Assembly (NCBI GenBank): GCA_013519935.1
Contig: JACDUA010000038.1
Coordinates: 1 to 41,126 of the forward strand
Length of the DNA stretch: 41,126 nt
Origin: Ectothiorhodospiraceae bacterium WFHF3C12
Lineage (GTDB): Bacteria; Pseudomonadota; Gammaproteobacteria; Nitrococcales; Nitrococcaceae
Direction: 5' to 3'
How positions within the stretch are numbered: position 1 is the first letter of the stretch; every line of letters begins with the position of its first letter. The notes beneath the pieces were generated by a model, which saw nothing but the letters and a program-made list of their open reading frames with translations, searched no databases and was not told where the DNA came from. Positions 31,564 to 40,545 of the stretch are shown here, piece by piece. Both the position numbers and the translations under genes were made by a program.

Positions 31564-33351
31564 ATGAGAACAATGCCCCGCCCAGACCAAAAGTTATCTG
31601 CGAAGATCCCGGATGGAGATGTTCGTCTACCCTCGTGGGTCCACCAAGTCACCGGCCGTACTATCATCTCGGACTTAGTCGCCGGATTGACAGGCGCTCT
31701 GATTGTGCTGCCCCAAGGCGTCGCCTACGCTCTTATCGCTGGATTACCTCCCGAGTATGGGCTCTACACAGCAATTATTACCCCCATCGTGGCCGCGCTT
31801 CTTGGCTCATCTCACCATCTAATCTCAGGGCCAACCGCTGCTATATCCATCATTACTTTCAGTGTCGTGAGCCAAGTTACATCGCCATCTTCCACGGATT
31901 TTATAAAATACGCGATTACCCTGACATTTCTCGTTGGTGTTGTACAAATCTTCTTAGGCCTACTGCGGTTTGGAAAAATACTCAATTTTATCTCGAAAAC
32001 CGTTATCGTTGGTTTCACGACAGGCGCAGCTATTGTAATCGCAGCCACGCAACTTCCAAACCTACTCGGTTTGCCGGCCAGTGAAGGGCATTCTTTCGTC
32101 GCAACGATTAAACACCTTTCGACGTCAATATCCGAAGTCAACGCGTATAGTCTCGTCATCGGTGTAACGACGATCGTCGCCGCTGCAATTACAAAAAGAC
32201 TTTCCCCAAAGATACCACCTCTTCTTGTGGCCATGTTAGCGGGATCCGTTGTATCTTACGGCTTGAACGGAAGTGAGCAGGGAGTTCGACTTATAGGTGG
32301 GATGCCAGGACAGCTGCCTCCGTTTTCGTTTCCCGGACTTACATTTGACGCCATTAGCAATCTATGGACCGGTGCGATAGCGGTTGCTTTGATTGGTCTG
32401 ATTGAGAGCGTTTCCATAGCTCGAGCCGTTGGGATTCGCTCCGGGCAACGGATCAGAGCAAATAAGGAGATCCTAGGTCAGGGCATGTCCAATATTGTTG
32501 GAAGCTTCTTTTCGTGTTATGCGGGAGCGGGTTCCTTTACCCGCAGTGGTGCAAATTACGACTCCGGTGCAAAAACGCCGATGGCTGCAATATTCGCTTC
32601 ATCATTCGTGGCTGCATTACTTTTAATCGTGCCTTGGATAACGGCTTATTTGCCAATCCCAACAATGTCCGCTGTAGTCCTGTTAATAGCGTGGAACCTT
32701 GTCGATCATAAGAGCATCGGAGAACTTATTCGGTCAAGTTGGGCCGAGTCTCTAATCTTGTTTGTCACGGTAATCGCAAGCGTCTTCCTCGGATTGGACT
32801 TAGCTGTTTACTGCGGCGCGTTAACATCATTGGTCGTCTACTTGCACAAAACGGCACATCCGCGGGTTGTCCCGGTTGCTCCTGTGCAGGGCAGGAAGGA
32901 GAAGCCGCTGAGAAACGCGCAAAAATGGATTTTGTCTGAATGTCCGCAACTGAAGATGTATCGCATTGACGGTTCGCTTTTCTTTGGTTCTACGGAACAT
33001 ATAAAGTTAGTGATCGAGGCTGGGATAGATGGGAACACATCCCATGTATTAATTGTCTGTAGTGGCGTAAACTTTATCGATATATCTGGAAAAGAGCTAA
33101 TTGCAAATATCGGGTCGATGTTGGAGGGACGAGGTGGCTACTTAGCGCTGTGTAACCTTAAGGATCCGGCCAGGGAGTCACTCCGAGCAGAACCAAATTT
33201 CGTCGGTCTAGACAATGTCAGAGTCTATTCTTCACCGGAGGAAGCGATAAGCCGCATGACGGACAACGTTTGGGACAGCATATGTCGGACATGCACGGCA
33301 AGGATATTTGATGAATGTTCCCGCAAACCCGGACACGGATCGACGACGTGA
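31564..33351 (+). CDS. SulP-family anion transporter with STAS domain
   Basis: About 595 aa. Residues about 25-430 are hydrophobic with the SulP pattern: ISDLVAGLTGALIVLPQGVA, GLPPEYGLYTAIIT, HLISGPTAAISII, FTRSGANYDSGAKTPMAA. A cytoplasmic STAS domain follows (about 455-560), with GVNFIDISGKELI as the phosphorylation-loop region. SulP proteins carry sulfate, bicarbonate, carboxylates or other anions. I chose ATG 31564 because AGGAAGG sits eight to fourteen bases upstream and the family match starts there. FolK follows by 17 bases, so one transcript. In this island it could take in or release a product anion, which is inference only. Confidence 0.92.
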   Translation: MRTMPRPDQKLSAKIPDGDVRLPSWVHQVTGRTIISDLVAGLTGALIVLPQGVAYALIAGLPPEYGLYTAIITPIVAALLGSSHHLISGPTAAISIITFSVVSQVTSPSSTDFIKYAITLTFLVGVVQIFLGLLRFGKILNFISKTVIVGFTTGAAIVIAATQLPNLLGLPASEGHSFVATIKHLSTSISEVNAYSLVIGVTTIVAAAITKRLSPKIPPLLVAMLAGSVVSYGLNGSEQGVRLIGGMPGQLPPFSFPGLTFDAISNLWTGAIAVALIGLIESVSIARAVGIRSGQRIRANKEILGQGMSNIVGSFFSCYAGAGSFTRSGANYDSGAKTPMAAIFASSFVAALLLIVPWITAYLPIPTMSAVVLLIAWNLVDHKSIGELIRSSWAESLILFVTVIASVFLGLDLAVYCGALTSLVVYLHKTAHPRVVPVAPVQGRKEKPLRNAQKWILSECPQLKMYRIDGSLFFGSTEHIKLVIEAGIDGNTSHVLIVCSGVNFIDISGKELIANIGSMLEGRGGYLALCNLKDPARESLRAEPNFVGLDNVRVYSSPEEAISRMTDNVWDSICRTCTARIFDECSRKPGHGSTT

Positions 33352-33368
33352 GTCGCTGAGGACGGACA

Positions 33369-33962
33369 ATGGCTGAAGAGCATGTAGGTGCAGGGGGAAC
33401 TCGCTGGACGGGGGAGAATTATGAGGATGAGAGGATCCCCGTCGTATGTTATGTCGGTCTGGGCAGCAACGTTTGTCGGGAAGACAGTCTTTCTCGTGGA
33501 CTGCAACGCTTAGCGCAGCTATTTCCTGACCTGAGAGCGTCAGGAGTTTACGAATCCCCCGCATTTGGATTCGAAGGTCCACCGTTTTTAAACCTAGTTG
33601 TACGAATTCGGAGCAATAGGAATGTGCATGGGTTGGTTAGGCAGTTGAAGTACGTGGAATCTGAGATAGATGGGCCGCATGGGGGAGAAGGACTTAGGTC
33701 ACGGAAACTGGACATTGATCTTTTGCTTCACGGGGACTCGGTCATATGTGAGGCAGGTCTGACGGTGCCGCGCCCAGAGGCCAGCACGCGCGGTTTCGTT
33801 CTCGCGCCATTGGCGGAGCTCGCCATAGATGAAATTCATCCCGTATTCGGCGTTACATGGGGGGCGCTCTGGGCAAAGCTAGCAGAGAAAGAGGGGGTTG
33901 TGCGTTATTTGGATGCTGACAGGATTTATTCAAATGCAGGATTGTCAAGTTCCCGGGTTTGA
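33369..33962 (+). CDS. folK: 2-amino-4-hydroxy-6-hydroxymethyldihydropteridine pyrophosphokinase
   Basis: HPPK, transfers pyrophosphate from ATP to the pterin in folate synthesis. 197 aa, with about 22 extra N-terminal residues compared with the about 160-aa standard. Landmarks: VGLGSN near residue 30, SPAFGFEGPPFLNLVV, SRKLDIDLLLHGD with the metal-binding Asp pair, and LTVPRPEASTRGFVLAPLAE. Ribosome site GAGG lies before ATG 33369. It follows the SulP gene by 17 bases and stands apart from folB/folP, so it looks like an extra copy recruited to raise folate supply for the one-carbon genes. AT-rich codon style matches the island. Confidence 0.93.
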   Translation: MAEEHVGAGGTRWTGENYEDERIPVVCYVGLGSNVCREDSLSRGLQRLAQLFPDLRASGVYESPAFGFEGPPFLNLVVRIRSNRNVHGLVRQLKYVESEIDGPHGGEGLRSRKLDIDLLLHGDSVICEAGLTVPRPEASTRGFVLAPLAELAIDEIHPVFGVTWGALWAKLAEKEGVVRYLDADRIYSNAGLSSSRV

Positions 33963-34082
33963 GCGAGTCATAAGTAGAAACGCCGGCATGATGAGGCCTC
34001 ACGACGAAGTCGAATGCACAGGGCAGCGAAACGGTTGGTTCTCGCCTGGGTGTCTGAAAGTTTGTGCACGTGCCGCTCTGCG

Positions 34083-35033
34083 TTAGCGTCTGCAATTCGT
34101 TTCAGTTTGGTAATCAGATCGAGCGTTGCATAGCGAGTGATTGCTTGGCTGGGACCTGCGCGCAGGCAGGATTTCCATAATGGCAGCGAGGATAACCAGC
34201 GTCCCTCCGAGGAACTCAATCGTTCCCAAGTGTTCCCCTGCAAACAGGGCAGCCGAGAAGACGCCGATCAGCACCTCGCTCATGAGTAAAATGCCGACGC
34301 GGGCAGGTTCGAGGCGGCTGGTTGCCCAGAGTAGCCCGACCATCGATAGACCCCACCAAAGACCTCCCATTGCTGATATCCACAGCAGGCTCTGTACCCA
34401 AGCCTCCTCAGGCGGGAGAGATGGCCATGGTGCCAGCGCGGGTGCGAGAGCGGCTGCGCCAACGAGTGCGCCCAGGGAGAATACGAAAGCGGTTTGCCCG
34501 GCGTCGGTTGTCGCGCGGGTGCGGATTCCCGTAGAGGATATCGACCAGAGAATTCCGGAGGCCAGCCCCAGCCAGTCGCCAAGCGTACCCGGCATGGGCA
34601 TTCCGCCATTTCCGCTAAGGACCAGTACGAGGCCAATCAGACCCACCCCTATCGCGGCGGTGCGCACGAAAGGCGTCGGCCATCCAAGGCAGTAGCGCCC
34701 GATTAGCGTGCTCCATACGGGGGTAAGGTAGAACAACAGAATGACGATCGAGACGCGACCATAAAGCAACCCCACCGAGTAGAGAGCGAAGGCTGCCCCG
34801 CCAGACGCGATCGACAGAAGTGCGATAGGGTTCCCGGCTATGAGCCGGCGCCAATGCCGGAGCCCGAATGGGGCCAGAATCAAAGAGGCTACCAGGACGA
34901 CGGCCAGCGTGCCCCATGCGCCGGGCAATGCGATCTCCGCGAGGCGGCGGACGGGGAACCAGTAGACGCCCCAGAGCGTGCCCGTGGACACTACCAGCAA
35001 ACTGGCGATCAGGGTATTGCCTTCCTGTCTCAT
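34083..35033 (-). CDS. EamA/DMT-superfamily transporter
   Basis: 316 aa, about ten membrane helices in two EamA repeats (about residues 8-145 and 160-300). Typical segments: GTLWGVYWFPVRRL, LLYGRVSIVILLFYLTPVWSTLIG, VLIGVFSAALFAGEHLGTIEFLGGTLVILA. Members export amino acids or metabolites, or move drugs or nucleotide sugars; substrate not deducible. Last gene of the minus-strand GntR-TauE-EamA set. GC-rich like the flanking chromosome. Converges on folK. Confidence 0.9.
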   Translation of the reverse strand: MRQEGNTLIASLLVVSTGTLWGVYWFPVRRLAEIALPGAWGTLAVVLVASLILAPFGLRHWRRLIAGNPIALLSIASGGAAFALYSVGLLYGRVSIVILLFYLTPVWSTLIGRYCLGWPTPFVRTAAIGVGLIGLVLVLSGNGGMPMPGTLGDWLGLASGILWSISSTGIRTRATTDAGQTAFVFSLGALVGAAALAPALAPWPSLPPEEAWVQSLLWISAMGGLWWGLSMVGLLWATSRLEPARVGILLMSEVLIGVFSAALFAGEHLGTIEFLGGTLVILAAIMEILPARRSQPSNHSLCNARSDYQTETNCRR

Positions 35034-35144
35034 CGTTTTCGGTCCATTGTTTTGTCGAGCCTTAGTCGCCGATTCTCCCGATCACCGGTCGCCTGAGGCC
35101 GCCATAACACAGCCAGAGATCTTGCCGGCGCGGTTCCATCTTGG

Positions 35145-35903
35145 CTACGAGCGGAAGAACAGCGCCGTCATCACCCCGCCGGTCAGGATGACCATCCAGC
35201 GGACCACCGACGGCGGAAGGGTTCGTGCGATCCGGGCCGCGGCGTACCCGCCTGTCGTGGCCGCAATCATCATCAACAATGCTTCCGCCCAGACAATCGC
35301 GTCTCCGATTGTGTAGACCGCGACCGCGATTGCGGTGAGAACTGCGGACAATAGGTTCTTGAGTCCATTCATGGCATTCAGGTTGCGGTGGCCGAGTAGG
35401 CCGAAGGCGGCGAGCAGGACAATTCCCAAACCACCATTGAAGTACCCGCCGTAGACGCTCACCAGTAGCAATGAAGTTGTCTGTACAAGCGGCGCGGCTT
35501 CTGCGCCATTGCGCTTGAGGGCATTGAGCAGGCTCGGACCGGCGGCGAAAAGAAGCGTGGCTAGGAGCAGCAACCAGGGGACGATAGCATCGAATACGGT
35601 ATCGGGCGTGACGATGAGAAAGGCAGCGCCAATTGCGCCACCACAGAGACTGGTCGCAATCAACGCGGACATCGACAGACCGTTGGGCGCACGTAGATCC
35701 TCTCGAAAACCCCAGGTGCTTGCGAAATAGCCTGGGAGCAGGGCAAGCGTGCCTGAGGCATTCGCGGCAACAGGGGGCACGCCGGCATAGACGAGCGCCG
35801 GAAATGTGAAAAAGCTCCCACCGCCTGCGACGGCGTTGAGGGCGCCCCCCATGAATGCCGCGCATATCAAAAGGGCGAAGGTGGCGCCGGAATCGACCAG
35901 CAT
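35145..35903 (-). CDS. TauE/SafE-family (DUF81) sulfite/sulfonate-type permease
   Basis: 252 aa, about eight membrane helices. Contains GALNAVAGGGSFFTFPAL near the N-terminus and VYGGYFNGGLGIVLLAAFGL in the middle, both hallmarks of the family. Proteins of this family export or import sulfite, sulfoacetate, sulfonates or related anions. ATG 35903 has GGGGAA upstream. Sits between the GntR regulator and the EamA transporter, all on the minus strand, suggesting one regulated transport unit. Confidence 0.9.
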   Translation of the reverse strand: MLVDSGATFALLICAAFMGGALNAVAGGGSFFTFPALVYAGVPPVAANASGTLALLPGYFASTWGFREDLRAPNGLSMSALIATSLCGGAIGAAFLIVTPDTVFDAIVPWLLLLATLLFAAGPSLLNALKRNGAEAAPLVQTTSLLLVSVYGGYFNGGLGIVLLAAFGLLGHRNLNAMNGLKNLLSAVLTAIAVAVYTIGDAIVWAEALLMMIAATTGGYAAARIARTLPPSVVRWMVILTGGVMTALFFRS

Positions 35904-35991
35904 AGGTAGTTCCCCGTGTTCATAAGTCAGTCCGGTTTCCGTGAGTGGTTGGGCAGTTGGTCGGTGCCCTAGATGATCGCGCCGTTACGGG

Positions 35992-36672
35992 TCACCCATC
36001 CGCGAGCGCTTCGAGGAGCGACGCCAGCAGTTCCTGCGCAGCCTTGGCGGCCGCATCGGGGTCGCGGAGTTCGATTGCATCGACGACAGCCTCGTGCGCA
36101 GCGTGCGCCGGTTGCGGGAGTTCCGGCTTCGATTCCGAGGCCTCAATTGTTTTCTGAATGTTTGCCCGGAAATAGGAATAGAGCTGGACCAACGCACTGT
36201 TGTGGCTCGCTTCCACAACCTTGAGATGAAATCGAGCATCACGTTCGACGAAGTCCTTCAGCGTCGCTTCATCGGACCACGTTCCCCGCACGCTTAGGGC
36301 CTCGCGCATCGAAGCGAGATCATCTGCAGTTCGCCGTCGTGCGGCCAGTCTGGCGGCCTCCACCTCAAGGGCCTGTCGGACCTCAACTTGATCGCGCAAG
36401 GCGGCGCGTTCGATCCTTTCCAGGAACGTTCGGTCGTGACGTACGGCTTTCACATAGGTGCCCGAGCCCTGTCGAACCTCCAGTAGACCATCGTGTGCCA
36501 GTGCACGAACTGCTTCGCGGACTGTGTTTCGCCCAACGCCAAAAGACTCAGCCAGTTGTGTCTCGGTAGGAATTCGGTGCCCGGGTGTCCAGTGTCCCTC
36601 CCGAATCTGTGTCTGCATCTGCTCTGTGACCGCCGCGACGAGGGAAGTCCTTCGAATCTGGGATATCGCCAT
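35992..36672 (-). CDS. GntR-family transcriptional regulator (FadR/FCD type)
   Basis: 226 aa. N-terminal winged helix (about residues 10-75: IPTETQLAESFGVGRNTVREAVRAL then LLEVRQGSGTYV). C-terminal all-helical FCD domain with the metal-ligand pattern DARFHLKVVEASHN and HEAVVDAIELRDP. It likely represses or controls the two downstream transporter genes and itself, responding to a small acid. Possible sites in its leader are a dyad CCTA-GTAA-TAGG and repeated ATAGGAT. Upstream of a divergent rnk gene. Confidence 0.92.
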   Translation of the reverse strand: MAISQIRRTSLVAAVTEQMQTQIREGHWTPGHRIPTETQLAESFGVGRNTVREAVRALAHDGLLEVRQGSGTYVKAVRHDRTFLERIERAALRDQVEVRQALEVEAARLAARRRTADDLASMREALSVRGTWSDEATLKDFVERDARFHLKVVEASHNSALVQLYSYFRANIQKTIEASESKPELPQPAHAAHEAVVDAIELRDPDAAAKAAQELLASLLEALADG

Positions 36673-37051
36673 ACTGGTTGAATATTTTACCTAGTAATAG
36701 GATCATCGAATCATAGGATGTTTTAGTGCTCTGGTAAAGGTAATACTCCGGGCCCAAAGCAGGCGCGACCCGTCGGGGTCTGGCCGGGGATCGCAAACTC
36801 TGGGGAAATGCCTATAATCGAACATAGACCCGGGCAGCTGGCTCGGTCGTTCGGGAGATCGTCTGCTTGCTGCCTGGTTCCCCGCTGCGTGCGGGGACAC
36901 GCGTCGACACGCCCAGGCAGGACGAGTTGAAACGGCTAGATTCCGGGCCGTTTATCGGGACCCCTGGGCTCCTCTCCAGGGTATCAAGGTACGAGTTCGC
37001 CGGCTCTTTGCGCACGGCGCGGGTCGCGAGCTGCGTACAGGAGCGTATGCC
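36673..37051. promoter_or_regulatory. Divergent promoter region, GntR gene / rnk
   Basis: 379 bp with no gene. Just before the GntR start: dyad CCTAGTAATAGG (36690-36701) and direct repeat ATAGGAT at 36697-36703 and 36713-36719, 16 bases apart, a plausible autoregulatory site. TAATAC at 36741 may be a -10 for rnk but the -35 is poor. Confidence 0.4.
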
Positions 37052-37462
37052 ATGACTGAACAGTTGACGCCGTTTTCGTCCTTCGACGTGGAGCGACTCG
37101 AATCGCTTCTGTCGCGTAGCGACCTGAACGCCGGTGAGGGGCATGTCACGGAGCTTGCCGCACGTCTGTACGCGCGGGATCAGGCGGAGCCCGCGAGCAT
37201 TCCACCCGACGTGGTGACCATGAATAGCGAAGTCATGGTTAAGGAATTGTCCACTGGCAAGGGGTTTTCGTGCACCCTGGTTTTTCCCAGGAACGCGGAT
37301 TCTGGCAGGCGTCGGATTTCGGTGCTTGCCCCGCTTGGGGCGGCGCTACTGGGTGCCAGAGTGGGATCCACGGTCGAGGTGCGTACGCCCGCGGGCTCCC
37401 GGCGCTATCGTGTCACGGAGTTGCTTTTCCAGCCCGAGGCTGCCGGCCGTTTCGACCTGTGA
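37052..37462 (+). CDS. rnk: Rnk/GreA-GreB-type nucleoside diphosphate kinase regulator 1
   Basis: 136 aa. N-terminal short coiled part (about 1-45) and a C-terminal GreA/GreB-like FKBP-type domain (about 50-136): VVTMNSEVMVKELSTG, ISVLAPLGAALLGARVGSTVEV and the ending ELLFQPEAAGRFDL. Rnk proteins bind RNA polymerase near the secondary channel and were first found to affect Ndk levels. Only the C-terminal domain is transcript-factor-like. Start ATG 37052 has a weak upstream AGGAG. A second paralogue follows. Confidence 0.88.
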   Translation: MTEQLTPFSSFDVERLESLLSRSDLNAGEGHVTELAARLYARDQAEPASIPPDVVTMNSEVMVKELSTGKGFSCTLVFPRNADSGRRRISVLAPLGAALLGARVGSTVEVRTPAGSRRYRVTELLFQPEAAGRFDL

Positions 37463-37694
37463 GCGCGTGTGATTGGACGGTCCTTGGCCGTCACGGAGAC
37501 TGCCTGTAGAAGTCGCATCGCCTGTGCCCTTGCGCCCGAGATTTCGTCTAGGGCGCGGACACCTGCGTCAATCCTCTAACCAGTTGTTGGCAGTAGTGGC
37601 TGCCCTCTTGATTGCAAAATGAAACGTACTGCCGCTTCCATTTCACGTTATCGCCTACCCGGCGTAAGAGTCTCCCTCATCCCCCGAGACTAAC

Positions 37695-37734
37695 GCCGGA
37701 GGACAAAGGTCCGTTCTCCGGCTAGTTCGTTTTT
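37695..37734 (+). terminator. Terminator between the two rnk genes
   Basis: GCCGGAG (37695-37701) with CTCCGGC (37716-37722), enclosing an inner GAC/GTC pair, followed by TAGTTCGTTTTT. Stem and T-run fit a Rho-independent terminator. Confidence 0.6.
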
Positions 37735-37827
37735 GGTCGAACACCCAATTATCCCGGGTAAATGCGCGTCCGGTGCCGTAGTGCCGGCGACCGGCGCTGT
37801 ATGTGTTCTAGTGCGGGGAGAATCTTC

Positions 37828-38247
37828 ATGCGTACGTGCAACTTCGTCCTGTCGTCCAATGATCTCCAGAAGCTAGTTCCACTGCTGGCCTACACCGAGA
37901 AGACTACTGGTGGCTTTTACGAGCCGCACTTGGCTGCACTTTCCACCAAGTTATCCATGTGCAGGGAAACCGGTCCGGTAGACGTCCCGGCTGACGTCGT
38001 GACCATGAATAGTCACATGCGGCTTTACGATCTGATGCGTCGACGGGTATCTGATTGCGCTCTGGTCTATCCGTGCCAGGAAAAGTCGTCGCTAATTCAG
38101 GGGTCCGTGCTCACGCCCCTGGGTGCAAATCTGCTCGGGGTCAGGGCAGGTGATGCCGTTCGATTCCGTGTGGACGGGAAGCTGATGCAAGTCCAAGTCC
38201 AAGAGCTGCTTTTTCAGCCGGAGGCTGCAGGCCGCTTTGATCTATAG
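37828..38247 (+). CDS. rnk: Rnk/GreA-GreB-type regulator 2
   Basis: 139 aa, second Rnk-like protein. Core: VVTMNSHMRLYDLMRRR, GSVLTPLGANLLGVRAGDAVRF, and an end identical to paralogue 1 (QELLFQPEAAGRFDL). N-terminal part is diverged. ATG 37828 is preceded by GGGGAG; the earlier in-frame ATG at 37762 would add 22 unlikely Arg/Cys-rich residues. A terminator separates it from the first rnk, so the paralogues can be regulated separately. Confidence 0.87.
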   Translation: MRTCNFVLSSNDLQKLVPLLAYTEKTTGGFYEPHLAALSTKLSMCRETGPVDVPADVVTMNSHMRLYDLMRRRVSDCALVYPCQEKSSLIQGSVLTPLGANLLGVRAGDAVRFRVDGKLMQVQVQELLFQPEAAGRFDL

Positions 38248-38396
38248 CCAGGGCCGGGCGCTTGATGCAAGAGAGATTAATGGGGTCTGCCGGTCTGACG
38301 ACGGTGCCGGGCCCAGGTAGCCATAGGAGGCGGTGTCCTCGCGCCGGTTCTGGTCTCTTGATCGGCCGCGCAGGCAGTGAATATTGGGAGGCGGAT

Positions 38397-39224
38397 ATGG
38401 TGTACCAACGTGGTGCGCATCCCCGGTCGAAGGAGTTATCGGGTACGAAGATCATGATTACGCGGCCGCAACCATACTGCGCGCCGCTTGCGGCGATGCT
38501 TGAGTCCGCAGGCGCCAATGTGGTTCTCGCACCAATGGTTCGTCTTCTGCAGCCGTCGGAAAAGGCGATCCTGAATGCAATCGCGCGGACCGTGGAGGAT
38601 TTCCATCTCCTCGTGTTCGCGAGCCCGGCGGCGGCGGCATGCGGAATCGCCTACTTGCATACTTGGGGGCCCATTCCTGCGCGTTTGCTCATCGGCGCGA
38701 TTGGCCCTGCCACCGCCGCCGTGGTCAAGAGGTGGGGATATGAGGTGGATATCGTTGGTGGCGCGCCGTACGACAGCGAAGCGTTCCTAGCCTCCTTCAC
38801 TTCCGTCGGCCTGGGAGGATGGAGCGTCGCGATATTCCGTGCCCAAGACGGGCGGAACTTTCTGGCGAATATGCTGCGTCAGCGAGGGGCCAGGGTGACG
38901 TTCGTGCAGGCTTATCGCCGGGGCGGGCCCGCCTACGCCAACCAGGTGCGCGCGAGAAGGGCGTTGTGCAACGGTGTCGATGCAGTATTCATCTCAAGTG
39001 CCGAAGCGTTTCGGAATCTTATTGATGCCCTGACACCACGGAAGGCGTGCGTCCTGCGTCGCACGCCGGTGATAGCGGGGCATCACCGAATCGCCGCCGT
39101 CGTGCGCAACGCCGGCGTTCAAACGGTTGTGGTCGCGAACGGTCCGTCCGATGCCGAGATGTTTACCGCTGCGGGGCAATGGCTCAAGTCAAGGAGCGGG
39201 TTAGTTAGCGGGTCTGAAGTGTAG
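38397..39224 (+). CDS. hemD: Uroporphyrinogen-III synthase-like (HemD) protein
   Basis: About 275 aa. Shows the two-lobed HemD pattern: IMITRPQPYCAPLAAMLESAGA near the N-terminus, VFASPAAAACGI, LLIGAIGPATAAVVKRWGYE, and VFISSAEAFRNLID then VIAGHHRIAAVVRNAG. Canonical HemD converts hydroxymethylbilane to uroporphyrinogen III. Start ATG 38397 has GGGAGG eight bases before it; the frame is open upstream to 38262 but without family similarity. No hemC or hemX beside it, and it follows two rnk genes, so it could be an orphan paralogue with altered use. Confidence 0.8.
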   Translation: MVYQRGAHPRSKELSGTKIMITRPQPYCAPLAAMLESAGANVVLAPMVRLLQPSEKAILNAIARTVEDFHLLVFASPAAAACGIAYLHTWGPIPARLLIGAIGPATAAVVKRWGYEVDIVGGAPYDSEAFLASFTSVGLGGWSVAIFRAQDGRNFLANMLRQRGARVTFVQAYRRGGPAYANQVRARRALCNGVDAVFISSAEAFRNLIDALTPRKACVLRRTPVIAGHHRIAAVVRNAGVQTVVVANGPSDAEMFTAAGQWLKSRSGLVSGSEV

Positions 39225-39685
39225 GTGCTGGCGAGTGGCGGCTGGCAAGTAACACCAGTTGTCTTCATGCCTGCGTGAGGCCATCTCGTTCCGGCATGAC
39301 TCGTAACGCTCCACCTCGCGCTGTAGCGATTTGGCTACGGCTTAAGCCTGGTACCCCGCTTGCCTGCTCCAGCGGCCTCGTTTGCGCGCCATCGCCCCGG
39401 CTGGGTGCCGGGCGCTGGACTAGGAAGGCAAAGACGTTGCTGTCCGCCACAGCCGGAGCGCCCCCTTGTTGGTGCATTGGTACCGGTCGACCTCCCGGCA
39501 GCGGAGCGGGCGGTAGGTGAGCGACCCCGGGTGTGGCGGCGGCTGTCGTCGCGCCATGAGTGAAGGCACATCGGTCTCGACTGAAGGTTGTCTGATACCG
39601 GAACGCTGCGCTGGTTGAGCTGAACGCTTGCTCCTCAACCGATGGCATAATAATTTATATAGAATACATGTTAAGGAGATCAAAG
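39225..39685. other. Intergenic, 461 bp
   Basis: No gene I can support; overlapping open frames on both strands are Pro/Arg/Ala-rich. An AT-rich patch just before the next gene (TTGCTC at 39628, TAATTTATATAGAAT at 39651-39665) could be its promoter. Ribosome site AAGGAGA at about 39671. Confidence 0.4.
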
Positions 39686-40204
39686 ATGACTGACGCCGGG
39701 ATCGCCGCAGGCTCGATAGAAGCCATCGGAGACCATTACGAAATCGTCCTGCGGCGCGAGGTGGAATGCGATAGGGCTACCCTCTGGAGCATGCTGACCG
39801 ATGCGGAACACCTTAAGAACTGGCTGGCTCCAGGGACCTTAGAGCCGGGGGTAGGTGGGCGGGTATCCCTGGATTTCGGGGTCAGCGGGACGGCAATTGA
39901 CTCTCGCGTAACCGCCTGGGAGCCACCCGCCGTGCTGGAGTATTCCTGGAGCAGCGACGAACAACCAACCCGACCATTGCGCTGGCAGCTCGAGGCGGGG
40001 CAGGGCAGCACCGACCTCACGGTTACCCTACGCGTCCCAGGCGACGAGGATCCGGCCAAGACTGCTGCCGGCTGGGATGCCCATCTGGAAATGTTGCTGG
40101 CCGCTGTCGCCGGCGTGCCCATCGGCTTCCCGGTGGAACGTTTCAAGGCATCGCGCGCCGTGTTCCAGCAACAGTTGGCGTCGGCGGATCAGGCCAACCG
40201 GTAA
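39686..40204 (+). CDS. SRPBCC/AHSA1-family protein
   Basis: 172 aa, helix-grip START-like fold. Typical AHSA1 features: VLRREVECDRATLWSMLTD, HLKNWLAPG, LDFGVSGTAIDSRVTAWEPP, LEYSW and the closing GWDAHLEMLLAAVAG. Members bind hydrophobic ligands or act as Aha1-like helpers. ATG 39686 lies eight bases after AAGGAGA; an ATG at 39668 is upstream of that site. The next gene begins 15 bases later, so they are co-transcribed. Confidence 0.88.
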   Translation: MTDAGIAAGSIEAIGDHYEIVLRREVECDRATLWSMLTDAEHLKNWLAPGTLEPGVGGRVSLDFGVSGTAIDSRVTAWEPPAVLEYSWSSDEQPTRPLRWQLEAGQGSTDLTVTLRVPGDEDPAKTAAGWDAHLEMLLAAVAGVPIGFPVERFKASRAVFQQQLASADQANR

Positions 40205-40219
40205 TGGGAGTTATCGAGC

Positions 40220-40528
40220 ATGAGTGAGAAGAGCCCCGGTCAGCGCCGCAAGAGTCTGACTCCGGATGTTGAGCAGGCCTGGCGCGAATTCAGCCGGACC
40301 GTCTTCCAGGACGGTGCGCTGGACGCACGGACCAAGCAGCTTATTGCAGTAGCGGTGGCCCACGTCACCCAGTGCCCGGACTGCATTCGGAACCATGTCC
40401 GCGGCGCAGCGCGGGAGGAGGCCACAGAGGAACAGATCATGGAGGCCATCTGGGTGGCTGCGGAGATGCGCGCCGGTGGGGCCGTGGCCCATTCGCGGCG
40501 GGCATTTGAGGCGCTGGACCAAGACTGA
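40220..40528 (+). CDS. Carboxymuconolactone decarboxylase-family (AhpD-like) protein
   Basis: 102 aa. Single CMD domain with the redox motif CPDCIRNHV (CxxC followed by His), as in AhpD-like peroxidase partners, and the preceding LDARTKQLIAVAVAHVTQ typical of the fold. Likely a small disulfide-based antioxidant protein rather than a real decarboxylase. 15 bases after the SRPBCC gene. Ends close to the convergent minus-strand gene. Confidence 0.9.
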   Translation: MSEKSPGQRRKSLTPDVEQAWREFSRTVFQDGALDARTKQLIAVAVAHVTQCPDCIRNHVRGAAREEATEEQIMEAIWVAAEMRAGGAVAHSRRAFEALDQD

Positions 40529-40545
40529 GGCCCCATGCGCGGGGA

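Noticed and set aside
39265-39648. 127-codon minus-strand frame as a gene
   Set aside because: Overlaps other open frames, no ribosome site or motif; typical of GC-rich non-coding DNA.
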